64,000 nt of DNA. Source: Agreia pratensis (GTDB taxonomy: Bacteria; Actinomycetota; Actinomycetes; Actinomycetales; Microbacteriaceae). The stretch is from assembly GCF_900177685.1 (NCBI RefSeq), contig NZ_FXAY01000006.1, positions 94,889 to 158,888 on the forward strand. The letters are read 5' to 3'. This document shows positions 21,020 to 30,492 of the stretch, one piece after another (within the stretch, counting starts at the first letter, position 1; every line of letters begins with the position of its first letter). The position numbers and the translations under genes were made by a program. The notes beneath the pieces are model-generated. The model searched no databases and was not told the DNA's origin. It worked only from the letters and a program-made list of their open reading frames with translations.

Positions 21020-23626
21020 CTACTGCTGCTGTTCCTCGGGCGTCGGAGCCGAGAGTGCAGCCGTGCTCACTCGACGGCTGCGCGAACGGCCCTGACCGGG
21101 CTGCTTGGGCTCGGGAAGAGCGCCGAGCACCGAATCGAGAAGCACTTCGGCGTCTCGGTTCGAGATGCGGCGCTGCGCGGCCGGCGCCTTCGCTACGGGG
21201 ATATCGAGGATATCAATTGCCGGAAGCTCTGCAGCGACGGGAGCCGCTGCGGCATCCGTGGTCGCGGAGACCTGAGGCTTCTCGGTCGTCGAAGACGACT
21301 CGGTGCTCTCGACATCGACCACGGGCTTCGACTGGCGTGCGCGCCGGTTGCCCTTGCGACGTGACGATGTGGGCGCATCCGAGCCCGACGCATCCGGCGC
21401 TGTCTGAACGTTCTCAGACACCGAAGCGACCTCGACAGGCGCTTCGACAGCGGGCGCCGACGCAGCCTTGGCCGCCTCGGACTGCTCCTGGGTGATGATG
21501 TTCACCGCACCCGTGTGTGTGGAGATGGTCGACGCGGCGATCTTGGCGAGCGCGTTCTTCGCGTCGTCGGTGATGCCGTGCGGCTTGGTGGCGGGCGCGC
21601 TGTGCGATGTCGATCCGTTCGAGGAGCCGTTGCCGTTGTTCGACGACCCGTTCGAACCGTTGCCGTTGCCGTTGCTGTTGCCATTGCCGCGACCCGAGCG
21701 CCGACGCTCCTGCTGAGGGGCGCCCGACGAAGCGGGGGCGTTTCCCGTTCCGCGGTGCTTCACGACGGGATCGTGGTGCACGATGACACCGCGCCCGGCG
21801 CAGACCTCGCAGGCCTCGCTGAATGACTCGAGCAGTCCGAGACCCAGCTTCTTGCGTGTCATCTGCACGAGTCCGAGCGAGGTGACCTCGGCCACCTGGT
21901 GCTTGGTGCGGTCGCGGCTGAGGCATTCGACCATGCGTCGCAGAACCAGATCGCGATTCGACTCGAGAACCATGTCGATGAAGTCGACGACGATGATGCC
22001 GCCGATGTCGCGCAGACGCAGCTGCCGCACGATCTCTTCAGCGGCTTCGAGGTTGTTCTTGGTGACGGTCTCCTCGAGGTTTCCGCCGGAGCCCACGAAC
22101 TTGCCGGTATTGACGTCGACGACCGTCATGGCCTCGGTTCGGTCGATCACGAGCGATCCACCCGACGGCAGCCAGACCTTGCGGTCGAGCGCCTTCTCGA
22201 TCTGCTCAGAGATGCGGAACTCGTCGAAAGCGTCACGGTCGCCCTCGTAGCGTTCGACTCTGTCGAGCAGATCGGGAGCGACCTGGCCGAGGTACGTCTC
22301 GATCGTCGAGCGAGCGTCGTCACCCGAGATGACAAGGCGCTGGAAATCTTCGTTGAACACGTCGCGCACGATCTTGATCAGCAGATCGGGCTCGGAGTGG
22401 AGAAGGGCCGGTGACTGCTGCTTCTGCACCGCGGTCGAGATCTCGGCCCACTGCTTGGTGAGGCGACTCACGTCGAGGGTCAGCTGCTCTTCGGTCGCGC
22501 CCTCGGAGGCAGTGCGCACGATCACGCCGACGTTGTCGGGCAGCACCTCTTTGAGGATCTTCTTGAGGCGCGAGCGCTCGACATCGGGGAGTTTGCGCGA
22601 GATGCCGTTCATCGATCCGTTGGGCACGTACACGAGGTAGCGGCCCGGGAGCGAGATCTGGCTGGTCAGGCGGGCACCTTTGTGACCGACCGGATCTTTT
22701 GTGACCTGCACCAGAACGGTTGCACCCGGCTTGAGGGCCAGTTCGATCTTGCGTGCCTGGTTGCCACCGTTCGGGTTCTCCGCGGCTGCGGCATCCCAAT
22801 CGACCTCACCCGAGTAGAGCACGGCGTTGCGTCCGCGTCCGATGTCGACGAATGCCGCCTCCATGCTGGGCAGAACGTTCTGCACCTTGCCGAGGTAGAC
22901 GTTGCCGATCAGCGAGGCGTCCTGCGCCTTGGCGACATAGTGCTCGACCAGTACGCCGTCTTCGAGCACGCCGATCTGAATCTTGTTGTCTTTGGCCCGC
23001 ACGACCATGACCCGGTCGACAGACTCGCGGCGGGCCAGGAACTCGGCCTCGGTGACGACAGGACGACGACGACCCGCATCCCGACCGTCGCGACGACGCT
23101 GCTTCTTGGCCTCGAGACGAGTCGACCCCTTGATGCGCTGTGGTTCGGTGATGAGTTCGGGTTCGGGCCGAGGGGCGCGGACCTTGACGACGGTGTTGGC
23201 CGGATCGTTGTCTCCCGGCCTGTTGTCTTCGCCTGAACGGCGGCGTGAGCGGCGCCGTACAGAGGTGTCGGGACGATCATCGTCGTCGTTCTCATCGTCG
23301 TCGCGCGGGGGCAAGGGCCGAATGTCGGGCGCCTGGAAGATCAGCGACGTGGTCGGGCGCACGACGGGCGCCTGAGCGGGCGCGTCGGCCGTCGCAGCGG
23401 GCTCGAGGGGCGCGAGGCCCGGGTGCTCCTCGTCGAAGCCGGCCGCGACCTCGGTCGGGGCCTCTGGCGCCTGCCTCGGCGCGTCCGGCACCACGGGGGG
23501 CGCGACGGGAGTCTCGAGCGCGGGAGCCTCAGCGGGCTTCTTCGCCGACTTCCGACCTCCGAAGAGGCGCTTGCGCGGTGCTGATTCTGTGTTCGATGAA
23601 CCGTTGTTGTTGTTGTCTTCCACCAT
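21020..23626 (-). CDS. rne: Ribonuclease E/G family protein
   Basis: 868 residues. The N-terminal ~210 residues are disordered (Asn-rich start, Pro/Ala/Asp-rich middle, then a basic stretch). The S1 domain begins at RDSVDRVMVVRAKDNKIQIGVLEDG (in part). The catalytic DNase-I-like core has VVDVNTGKFVGSGGNLEETV and GGIIVVDFIDM, carrying the Mg-binding Asp residues. CEVCAGRG is the zinc-link pair of cysteines. The C-terminal third has Asn/Gly/Ser repeats and the scaffold-like tail. This layout, with arms on both sides of the core, is typical for actinobacterial RNase E, the main mRNA-decay and rRNA-processing endonuclease. Confidence 0.93.
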   Translation of the reverse strand: MVEDNNNNGSSNTESAPRKRLFGGRKSAKKPAEAPALETPVAPPVVPDAPRQAPEAPTEVAAGFDEEHPGLAPLEPAATADAPAQAPVVRPTTSLIFQAPDIRPLPPRDDDENDDDDRPDTSVRRRSRRRSGEDNRPGDNDPANTVVKVRAPRPEPELITEPQRIKGSTRLEAKKQRRRDGRDAGRRRPVVTEAEFLARRESVDRVMVVRAKDNKIQIGVLEDGVLVEHYVAKAQDASLIGNVYLGKVQNVLPSMEAAFVDIGRGRNAVLYSGEVDWDAAAAENPNGGNQARKIELALKPGATVLVQVTKDPVGHKGARLTSQISLPGRYLVYVPNGSMNGISRKLPDVERSRLKKILKEVLPDNVGVIVRTASEGATEEQLTLDVSRLTKQWAEISTAVQKQQSPALLHSEPDLLIKIVRDVFNEDFQRLVISGDDARSTIETYLGQVAPDLLDRVERYEGDRDAFDEFRISEQIEKALDRKVWLPSGGSLVIDRTEAMTVVDVNTGKFVGSGGNLEETVTKNNLEAAEEIVRQLRLRDIGGIIVVDFIDMVLESNRDLVLRRMVECLSRDRTKHQVAEVTSLGLVQMTRKKLGLGLLESFSEACEVCAGRGVIVHHDPVVKHRGTGNAPASSGAPQQERRRSGRGNGNSNGNGNGSNGSSNNGNGSSNGSTSHSAPATKPHGITDDAKNALAKIAASTISTHTGAVNIITQEQSEAAKAASAPAVEAPVEVASVSENVQTAPDASGSDAPTSSRRKGNRRARQSKPVVDVESTESSSTTEKPQVSATTDAAAAPVAAELPAIDILDIPVAKAPAAQRRISNRDAEVLLDSVLGALPEPKQPGQGRSRSRRVSTAALSAPTPEEQQQ

Positions 23627-23955
23627 TGCTGGTGCACTCCTTGCCGAACCGGTGGCCGCGCCACCCGTCGGTACTCTCCAGAGCGAGCCCGCCGCCTGAG
23701 CGACGCCCTCGCCAATCCTTTACACGGACAGCCGGCGACATAGGCTCTGGCTGCCTTTACGTGTACTTCTTTTGTGACTGTACATCTGTGTTCGGATGAG
23801 GCGGGCGACCGATGAGGTTGCGCCTGCTTTCGTTCCGACAAGCCTTCTTTGGCGTCTTCCCGGACGCGGCCAGGAGGACTGACGCCAATTATCGCATGCA
23901 TTCTCAGAATGCGTATTTTGCGCTGTGCGATAATCCGAGCGTGGTGGATACGGCG
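23627..23955. other. Divergent promoter region between rne and the VKOR gene
   Basis: About 330 bp without a gene I can support. The rne side carries a long 5' region. The VKOR side carries a nested inverted repeat (23889-23933). Open frames here (starts at 23812 and 23341-23901) have Arg/Ser-rich shadow translations. Confidence 0.5.
23889..23933. promoter_or_regulatory. Nested inverted repeat upstream of the VKOR gene
   Basis: TTATCGCA (23889-23896) faces TGCGATAA (23926-23933), and inside lies GCATTCTCAGAATGC (23898-23912), a 7-bp inverted repeat with a one-base centre. Two nested symmetric elements only 22 bp before the ATG suggest an operator or an RNA hairpin. Its function is inferred. 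Confidence 0.5.
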
Positions 23956-24555
23956 ATGAAAACGAGAAGACCCTTTATTTTTGCGATCTTCCTGATCGTG
24001 GCCGGGGTGATCGGGTGGATCGCCGCCTTCGACCTCACTCTCGAGAAGATCGAGACTCTCACAGATCCCTCATACAGCCCGAGCTGCGACATCTCGCCTC
24101 TGGTGCAGTGCGGGGTGAACATGTCGAGCGCTCAGGGATCGGTGTTCGGCTTCCCCAACCCCATCATCGGAGTGGCGGCTTTCATGGCCCCGATCTTCGT
24201 GGGATTCGCGATTCTGGCCGGCGCGCGATTCGCTGCGTGGTTCTGGATCACGTTCAACGCGGGCCTGTTGGCCGGCATCGTCTTCGTAGCCTGGCTCATC
24301 TCTCAGAGCATCTTCGTTCTGGGAACCCTCTGCCCGTATTGCATGGTGGTGTGGAGCGTGATGATCCCGATGTTCTTCTACGTGACGGTCTTCAACCTAA
24401 AAGAGGGCCACTTCGGCAACTCGGGCGCGTCGCGCCGGATCTTCGCCCGCATCTACCCGTTCACATGGGTTCTCGTGCTTCTCGGGTATCTGGCGATCGT
24501 CGTGATGGCGCAGCTGAGGCTCGACGCCATCACGACGATCATTCTCTACAGCTGA
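23956..24555 (+). CDS. Vitamin K epoxide reductase (VKOR) family membrane protein
   Basis: 199 residues from the ATG at 23956, with GGTGG a few bases upstream; GTG codons at 23941/23944 are alternatives. There are about five helices. The loop cysteines are SCDISPLVQCG (Cys44, Cys52) and the active-site pair is LGTLCPYCM (Cys126, Cys129). All four redox cysteines of bacterial VKOR are present. Such proteins reoxidise DsbA-like oxidases using quinones, so it should support disulfide formation outside the membrane. It ends one base before the convergent ndk. Confidence 0.92.
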   Translation: MKTRRPFIFAIFLIVAGVIGWIAAFDLTLEKIETLTDPSYSPSCDISPLVQCGVNMSSAQGSVFGFPNPIIGVAAFMAPIFVGFAILAGARFAAWFWITFNAGLLAGIVFVAWLISQSIFVLGTLCPYCMVVWSVMIPMFFYVTVFNLKEGHFGNSGASRRIFARIYPFTWVLVLLGYLAIVVMAQLRLDAITTIILYS

Positions 24556-24556
24556 T

Positions 24557-24979
24557 CTAGCCGAACCAGATGGCGAGTTCGCGCTCTGCCGACTCGGGCG
24601 AGTCGCTGCCGTGCACGAGATTCTGCTGAACTTTCAGTCCCCAGTCCCGACCCAGGTCGCCGCGAATCGTGCCGGGCGCTGCCGTTGTCGGGTCGGTCGT
24701 TCCCGCGAGCGAACGGAAACCCTCGATGACGCGGTTGCCGGCGATGCGGATCGCGACGATCGGTCCGGACTCCATGAACTCGAGGAGCGGTTCATAGAAC
24801 GGCTTGCCCTCGTGCTCCGCGTAGTGAGCCGCGAGCAGGCTGCGCTCCGGCTCGATGAGCTTGATGTCGACGAGCTGGTAACCCTTGGCCTCGATGCGGG
24901 AGAGGATCTCCCCCGTGAGATTGCGGGCGACGCCGTCGGGCTTGATGAGAACGAGGGATTCTTCGCTCGTGATGGTCAC
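24557..24979 (-). CDS. ndk: Nucleoside diphosphate kinase
   Basis: 140 residues from a GTG start. SLVLIKPDGVARNLTGEILSRIE opens the protein (in part), and NLVHGSDSPESAERELAIWF holds the phosphorylated His and the conserved C-terminal helix. It balances NTP/dNTP pools. It is 62 bp downstream of the DUF4233 gene, in the ileS-folC-DUF4233-ndk group common in actinobacteria. Confidence 0.97.
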   Translation of the reverse strand: MTITSEESLVLIKPDGVARNLTGEILSRIEAKGYQLVDIKLIEPERSLLAAHYAEHEGKPFYEPLLEFMESGPIVAIRIAGNRVIEGFRSLAGTTDPTTAAPGTIRGDLGRDWGLKVQQNLVHGSDSPESAERELAIWFG

Positions 24980-25041
24980 AGAGGTGTCCTTCCAGACAAT
25001 GGGAAACGTACCGCTTCACTGTAGCGAGGCTCGCCGACCGA

Positions 25042-25443
25042 TCAGGGCTGAACGGCGGCGGCAGCGGCTTTCTCTCGGTCGATCCGCGCCCCGACGACCA
25101 TGCAATACGTCCACAGACCCACGAAGAGAATCCCCACGATCCACATGACGGGAACGAGGAAGGCGGAGGCGATGATCGCGGCCTGCAGCACCCAGCCGAA
25201 GGCATAGCCCCAGCGGAAGCGAAGAAGACCGGCTCCGGCCACCAGCGCGACGCAGAGCACGGCGCCGCCGCCGAGCGCGGGCAGCGCGGGCAGCGCCTTG
25301 AGTCCGAACGCCACGAGTGCGGCGAGGAACATCACGATGCTCTCGAATCCGAGCACGATCGAGCCGAGCGACCGGCGCACTGACGCGGGTCGGGTGGGCC
25401 GAAGCGGCTCGGCCTCGGCGGCGGGGGGCTGGATGTCTGTCAC
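25042..25443 (-). CDS. DUF4233 membrane protein
   Basis: About 133 residues from the GTG at 25443, which overlaps the folC stop as GTGA (a GTG 9 bp upstream is possible). Four hydrophobic helices are visible, with RRSLGSIVLGFESIVMFLAALVAFGLKALP (in part) typical of DUF4233. Actinobacteria keep this gene between folC and ndk. Its function is unknown, and a charged, Ala-rich C-terminus ends it. Confidence 0.87.
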   Translation of the reverse strand: MTDIQPPAAEAEPLRPTRPASVRRSLGSIVLGFESIVMFLAALVAFGLKALPALPALGGGAVLCVALVAGAGLLRFRWGYAFGWVLQAAIIASAFLVPVMWIVGILFVGLWTYCMVVGARIDREKAAAAAVQP

Positions 25444-26855
25444 GGCTTCCACTTCTCGGCCGCGGCCAGCGTGATGGCCTCACCGACGAGGGTGATCGAG
25501 CCTGTCACCAGCACAGCGCCCCGTTCGGCCTCGTCCGCGCTGTCGCGTGCGACCTCCATGGCGCGCTCGAATTCGGGCTCGACCGTGACGCGGTCGCGCC
25601 CCACGATGCCGACGACGATCGCCGCCAGCGAATCCGCATCGACCGCACGGTCGCTGGGCGCATCCGTCACGACGAACTCGGTGACCACGGGCTCGAGCGC
25701 CCGCACGATTCCCTCGACGTCTTTATCGGCGAGAACACCGAGAACGGCGACCACCTTGTCGAAGGTGAAGTACTCGGTGATGGCCACGGCCAGCACCTCG
25801 GCTCCCCCGGGGTTGTGCGCGGCGTCGACGAGCACGGTGGGCTCGATGCCCACCAACTGCAGTCGTCCGGGTGACGTGACGGTGGCGAAGCCCTCATTCA
25901 CGACGTCGGATGCGAGTTCGTGCGTTCCACCGCCGAGGAACGACTCGACCGCGGCCACGGCCACGGCGGCGTTCTGCGCCTGATGGGCACCGTAGAGCGG
26001 CAGGAAGAGGTCTGAGTACGTTCCGGCGAGCCCCTTGATCGAGACGACCTGGCCGCCGACGCCGACGGCGCTGGAGGTCAGCCGGAACTGCTCACCCTGC
26101 ACGGCGAGGGTCGACTCGGTGAGCTCCGCTGCGCGCTGCAACTCGCTCAGTGCGCCTTCGGGCTGAAGCGCCGAGACGACATGCGACACCGGCTTGATGA
26201 TTCCCGACTTGGTGCGCGCGATCTCCTCGACCGTGTTGCCGAGGCGCGAGGTGTGATCGAGCGAGATCGGCGTGATCACGGCGACCTGCCCATCGGCGAC
26301 GTTGGTGGAATCCCATTCGCCGCCCATGCCCACCTCGATCACGGCGACGTCGACCGGGGCATCGGCAAACGACGCGAAGGCGAGAACCGACAGGGCCTCG
26401 AAGAAGGTGATCCGGGGCTCCCCCGCCGTCTCGAGCTCGCCGTCGACGATCTGCAGGAAAGGCTCGATGTCTGCCCAGTTCGCGGCCAGCGCCTCGTTGC
26501 TGATCGGTTCGCCATCGATGACGATGCGCTCGTTGAGTCGCTCGAGGTGCGGGCTCGTGAAGAGTCCCGTGCGCAGGCCGTACGCCCGCAGAATGCTCTC
26601 GGTGATGCGGCTGGTGCTCGTCTTGCCATTCGTTCCCGTGATGTGGATCACGGGGTACGCCCGCTGCGGGTCGCCGAGCAACTCGACGACCCGACGGGTG
26701 GCTGAGAGCCTCGGCTGAGGCGCGGCCTCACCGAGCCTCGAGAGAAGGGCCGTGTAGACAGCGTCTCCCGCGGCGACGAACTCGTCGGGATCGGTATCGT
26801 CGAGCGGACCGATGTACCCGGATTTCTCTGGATCGGGTGACTCGTGATCAGACAT
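25440..26855 (-). CDS. folC: Folylpolyglutamate synthase / dihydrofolate synthase
   Basis: 471 residues. [18 protein letters not shown] holds the P-loop (GTNGKTS at 74-80). [36 protein letters not shown] and [14 protein letters not shown] are the Mur-ligase-type blocks of FolC. It adds glutamate to folates, and probably makes dihydrofolate too. The first ~30 acidic residues are an N-terminal extension. The start overlaps the end of ileS by 8 bp and the stop overlaps DUF4233, so the whole group is coupled. Confidence 0.95.
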   Translation of the reverse strand: MSDHESPDPEKSGYIGPLDDTDPDEFVAAGDAVYTALLSRLGEAAPQPRLSATRRVVELLGDPQRAYPVIHITGTNGKTSTSRITESILRAYGLRTGLFTSPHLERLNERIVIDGEPISNEALAANWADIEPFLQIVDGELETAGEPRITFFEALSVLAFASFADAPVDVAVIEVGMGGEWDSTNVADGQVAVITPISLDHTSRLGNTVEEIARTKSGIIKPVSHVVSALQPEGALSELQRAAELTESTLAVQGEQFRLTSSAVGVGGQVVSIKGLAGTYSDLFLPLYGAHQAQNAAVAVAAVESFLGGGTHELASDVVNEGFATVTSPGRLQLVGIEPTVLVDAAHNPGGAEVLAVAITEYFTFDKVVAVLGVLADKDVEGIVRALEPVVTEFVVTDAPSDRAVDADSLAAIVVGIVGRDRVTVEPEFERAMEVARDSADEAERGAVLVTGSITLVGEAITLAAAEKWKP

Positions 26856-29800
26856 TGCGGATTCCTGACTGTCGGCTCACTGCGACGATGACGTCGTCGG
26901 TGTTCGCGTACTTGGCGCCGCCGATGCGAACGACGTGTTCGGGTGCGACGGCAACCACGTTGCCGATCCACTCGGTGACCAGATCTCCACGGTACCCGTC
27001 GAGACCGGGGGTGTCACGGGGGCCAGAGATGGTGAAGGTCGTGGCGAGGGTCTCTCCCGCGATATCGACTCCCGAGGCCTGACGCAGTGCGTCGGCATCC
27101 GCGTCATCGAAGAACACGAGGTCGAGCACGATCCTGTCGCTCACATCGAAACCCGCCGACTTGCGTGCGTCCTGCACGGCACGGATCATGTCGCGCGCGA
27201 GGCCCTCCGCCTCGAGCTCGGGCGTTGTGGCCGTCTCGAGCAGAGCGAATCCGCCGCCAGCGAGCAGGGCGAGGGCCGTGTGGGCGCCCTCACCGGCATC
27301 CTGCGTCTCGAGCACGAGCTCGTACTCGCCGGCGACGAGGTCGATCCCTCCCGCCGTCACCACACCGTTGCTCTCCGACCAGTCGCCCCCGCGGGCGGCC
27401 TTGATGACCTGCTGCACCTGCTTTCCGAGGCGGGGGCCTGCGGCGCGAGCGTTCACCGTGAGCTTCGATGTGATGCCGAACTCGAGCGCGCTGTTCTGCT
27501 GCTGCTCGACCAGGGTGACGTTCTTCACGTTGAGCTCGTCGGCGAGGATGCCCTCGAAGGGGCGCAGGGCCTCGACGTTCGCACTCACGATCGTGAGATT
27601 CGCGAGAGGAAGGCGCACACGAAGGCCGTTCTGCTTTCGCAGCGACAGAACGGTCGACGAGATCTCGCGCACCTGATCCATGGCGTGCACGAGGGCGGGG
27701 TCAGCCGGGAAGCGGTTCTCGTCGGGCCAGTCGGTGAGGTGAACGCTCCGACCTCCCGTGAGTCCCTTCCAGATGCGCTCGGAGACAAGTGGCAGAAGCG
27801 GCGCGGCCACTCGGGTGACCGTCTCGAGCACCGTGAAGAGGGTGTCGAAGGCCGCCGTGTCGGTTCCCGACCAGAAGCGGTCGCGGCTGCGGCGCACGTA
27901 CCAGTTCGTGAGCACGTCGGCGAAGTCGCGCAGCTTGGCCGTCGCCAGCGTCGAGTCGTAGGCGTCAAGATCTGCCGCCACGTCGTGGATGAGCTCGCGC
28001 GTCTTGGCGAGCAGATAGCGGTCGAGCACATCCGTCGAGGAGGTGTTCAGCTGCGCGTCGTAGCCTCCGGCCCCTTCGACAGGCTCAGGGGACGGGTTGG
28101 CTGTGTTGGCGTAGAGGGTGAAGAAGTAATACGTGCTCCAGAGCGGCAGCAGCACCTGGCGAGTCGCCTCGCGGATCGCCTCCTCGGTCACCACGAGGTT
28201 GCCCCCGCGCAGAACCGGAGAACTCATGAGGAACCAACGCATCGCATCCGAACCGTCGCGGTCGAGCACCTCGGAGACGTCGGGGTAGTTGCGCAGACTC
28301 TTCGACATCTTCTGCCCATCACTGCCGAGCACGATGCCGTGACTCACGACGTTGCGGAAGGCCGGGCGGTCGAAGAGTGCCGTCGAGAGGGTGTGCAGCG
28401 TGTAGAACCAGCCGCGGGTCTGCCCGATGTACTCCACGATGAAGTCTGCCGGGTTGTGACTGTCGAACCAGTCCTGGTTCTCGAAGGGGTAGTGCACCTG
28501 GGCGAACGGCATCGACCCAGAGTCGAACCACACGTCGAGCACGTCTTCGATGCGGCGCATCGTCGACTGCCCAGTGGGGTCGTCGGGGTTGGGGCGTGTG
28601 AGCTCGTCGATGTAGGGACGGTGCAGGTCGGTGGGGCGCACGCCGAAGTCGGCCTCGAGCTCGTCGAGCGAGCCGTAGACATCGATGCGCGGGTACTCGG
28701 GGTTGTCGCTCTTCCACACGGGGATCGGCGAACCCCAATAGCGGTTGCGGGAGATCGACCAGTCGCGGGCGTTCGACACCCACTTGCCGAACTGGCCGTC
28801 CTTGACGTTCTCGGGGATCCAGTTGATCTCCTGGTTCAGCGTCTCCATACGGTCGCGGAACTCGGTGACCCTCACGAACCAACTCGATACGGCCTTGTAG
28901 ATCAGCGGGTTGCGGCAGCGCCAGCAGTGCGGGTACGAGTGCTCGTAGCTGGCCTGGCGCAGCAGACGGCCGTTCGCGCGCAGCAACTGGGTGAGCGGCT
29001 TGTTCGCCTCGAACACCTGCAGGCCGACGACGTCGGACACGCTCGGCAGGAAGCGGGCGCCCTCGTCGACCGAGATCACGACAGGGATCCCCGCGGCCTC
29101 ACAGATCTTCTGGTCTTCCTCACCGTAGGCGGGGGCCTGGTGCACGATCCCGGTTCCGTCGGTGGTCGACACGTAGTCGGCCACGAGGATGCGCCACGCG
29201 TTCTGCGTTCCCCACGTGTCAGTGTCGGCGTAGTAATCCCAGAGCCGGTCGTAGGTGATGCCCTCGAGCTCGGCCCCCAGGTGGGTGCGCGAGATCGCGG
29301 CGATGGCGTCGTCGGCCGACTCGTATCCCAGGTCTTTGGCGTAGTTGCCGACGAGGTCACTCGCGATGAGGTACTCGTGCGACTCCCCCTCGACTCTGTC
29401 TTCGTGCACGTCGGCGGCGCCGTTCGGCCCGCCGGGCACGACCGCATACTGGATGCCCGGGCCGACCGCGAGCGCGAGGTTCGTCGGCAGGGTCCAGGGT
29501 GTCGTGGTCCAGGCCAGGGCACGGACGGCGGTGAGGCCGAGTGCCTCGGCCTTGGCGCCGGTGAGCGGGAACGTCACGGTGACCGTCTGGTCCTGGCGCA
29601 TCTTGTAGACGTCGTCGTCCATACGCAGCTCGTGGTTCGACAGCGGTGTCTCGTCGTGCCAGCAGTACGGCAGCACTCGGAAGCCCTCGTAGGCGAGACC
29701 CTTCGTGTGCAGCTGCTTGAACGCCCAGATGACGCTCTCCATAAAGGTGATGTCGAGGGTCTTGTAGTCGTTCTCGAAGTCGACCCAGCGGGCCTGCCGA

Positions 29801-30258
29801 GTCACATATTCCTGCCACTCACCGGTGTAGCGCAGTACGGAGTCACGCGACGCCTGGTTGAAGACGCCGATGCCCATCTCTTCGATCTGGCTCTTCTCGG
29901 TGATTCCGAGCTGGCGCATCGCCTCGAGCTCGGCGGGCAGGCCGTGGGTGTCCCAGCCGAAGCGGCGCTCGACCTTCTTGCCGCGCATGGTCTGGAATCG
30001 CGGAAACAGGTCTTTGGCGTAGCCGGTGAGCAGGTGGCCGTAGTGCGGCAGGCCGTTCGCGAAGGGTGGGCCGTCGTAGAAGACCCACTCGTCGGCATCC
30101 GATCGGTTCTCGATCGACGCGCGGAACGTGTCGTCGGCCTTCCAGAAGCCGAGGACCTCTTCTTCGATCGCCGGGAAGTTCGGGCTCGGCGTCACGGCAG
30201 GAGCCGCGTGGCGGTGCTGCTCGCCGGGGTTCTCTTCAGAATTCTTGGGGTACGACAT
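26848..30258 (-). CDS. ileS: Isoleucyl-tRNA synthetase
   Basis: 1136 residues from the ATG at 30258, with AGGAG 5-9 bases upstream. The HIGH-type motif is HYGH (72-75) and KMSKS is at ~648-652 ([12 protein letters not shown]). The large CP1 editing domain lies between them. It is of the longer actinobacterial/eukaryote-like type, lacking a clear C-terminal zinc finger. An in-frame REP element at 28071-28091 encodes SPEPVEG at residues ~723-730, between the catalytic and anticodon-binding parts. A T-box controls the message. The frame beginning at 30354 reads through the leader and was rejected. Confidence 0.97.
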   Translation of the reverse strand: MSYPKNSEENPGEQHRHAAPAVTPSPNFPAIEEEVLGFWKADDTFRASIENRSDADEWVFYDGPPFANGLPHYGHLLTGYAKDLFPRFQTMRGKKVERRFGWDTHGLPAELEAMRQLGITEKSQIEEMGIGVFNQASRDSVLRYTGEWQEYVTRQARWVDFENDYKTLDITFMESVIWAFKQLHTKGLAYEGFRVLPYCWHDETPLSNHELRMDDDVYKMRQDQTVTVTFPLTGAKAEALGLTAVRALAWTTTPWTLPTNLALAVGPGIQYAVVPGGPNGAADVHEDRVEGESHEYLIASDLVGNYAKDLGYESADDAIAAISRTHLGAELEGITYDRLWDYYADTDTWGTQNAWRILVADYVSTTDGTGIVHQAPAYGEEDQKICEAAGIPVVISVDEGARFLPSVSDVVGLQVFEANKPLTQLLRANGRLLRQASYEHSYPHCWRCRNPLIYKAVSSWFVRVTEFRDRMETLNQEINWIPENVKDGQFGKWVSNARDWSISRNRYWGSPIPVWKSDNPEYPRIDVYGSLDELEADFGVRPTDLHRPYIDELTRPNPDDPTGQSTMRRIEDVLDVWFDSGSMPFAQVHYPFENQDWFDSHNPADFIVEYIGQTRGWFYTLHTLSTALFDRPAFRNVVSHGIVLGSDGQKMSKSLRNYPDVSEVLDRDGSDAMRWFLMSSPVLRGGNLVVTEEAIREATRQVLLPLWSTYYFFTLYANTANPSPEPVEGAGGYDAQLNTSSTDVLDRYLLAKTRELIHDVAADLDAYDSTLATAKLRDFADVLTNWYVRRSRDRFWSGTDTAAFDTLFTVLETVTRVAAPLLPLVSERIWKGLTGGRSVHLTDWPDENRFPADPALVHAMDQVREISSTVLSLRKQNGLRVRLPLANLTIVSANVEALRPFEGILADELNVKNVTLVEQQQNSALEFGITSKLTVNARAAGPRLGKQVQQVIKAARGGDWSESNGVVTAGGIDLVAGEYELVLETQDAGEGAHTALALLAGGGFALLETATTPELEAEGLARDMIRAVQDARKSAGFDVSDRIVLDLVFFDDADADALRQASGVDIAGETLATTFTISGPRDTPGLDGYRGDLVTEWIGNVVAVAPEHVVRIGGAKYANTDDVIVAVSRQSGIRNV
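28071..28091. repeat. REP-like element (family A) inside ileS
   Basis: CCCC-TTCGACAGGCTCA-GGGG, a 21-bp copy of the CCCTTCGACAGGCTCAGGGA element also seen at 30514 and 48839. It has 4-bp symmetric ends. On the ileS strand it reads in frame as SPEPVEG within a linker. Such elements are widespread in Micrococcales genomes and presumably mobilised by a transposase in trans. Confidence 0.8.
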
Positions 30259-30475
30259 GCTTCTCCTGGACGGGCCTGCTCGTTGCCTGTTCCACGAGGA
30301 CGCCTGGTACGGAAACGTTCCGACCCGCGTGGTACCACCTCGCTTGCCGATCACGACTCTTGCCTCGATCGACCGCTTGTTCTTTGGCTGTGACGGGCCA
30401 GACCCGTTCGGTTCTACTCGGCCCGCTCTCGCGTGCCTTTCTTCCGAAGACTCACCGGTGATAGCCGGATCACTG
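30259..30475 (-). ncRNA. Ultrashort T-box riboswitch of ileS (translational)
   Basis: The minus strand carries the T-box AGGTGGTACCACGCGGG (complement of 30324-30340) with the TGG that pairs with the tRNA 3' end, followed by a GGAACGTTTCC hairpin and GCGTCCTCG. The 5' part has CCGG-CTATCA-CCGG (complement of 30455-30468), a four-base stem whose loop holds ATC, the isoleucine specifier (30460-30462). The next segment, GTGAGTCTTCGGAAGAA, matches the actinobacterial ileS leaders. Uncharged tRNA-Ile should stabilise the antisequestrator and free the AGGAG at 30263-30267, so control is on translation. No terminator is visible. Confidence 0.92.
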
Positions 30476-30492
30476 TCATGCTGCGGACAACT

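Noticed and set aside
26935..30393. Very long open frame (1152 codons) on the plus strand opposite ileS
   Set aside because: It is a mirror of ileS codon bias in GC-rich DNA. The translation is Val/Gly/Arg/His-rich without motifs, and ileS on the other strand is certain.
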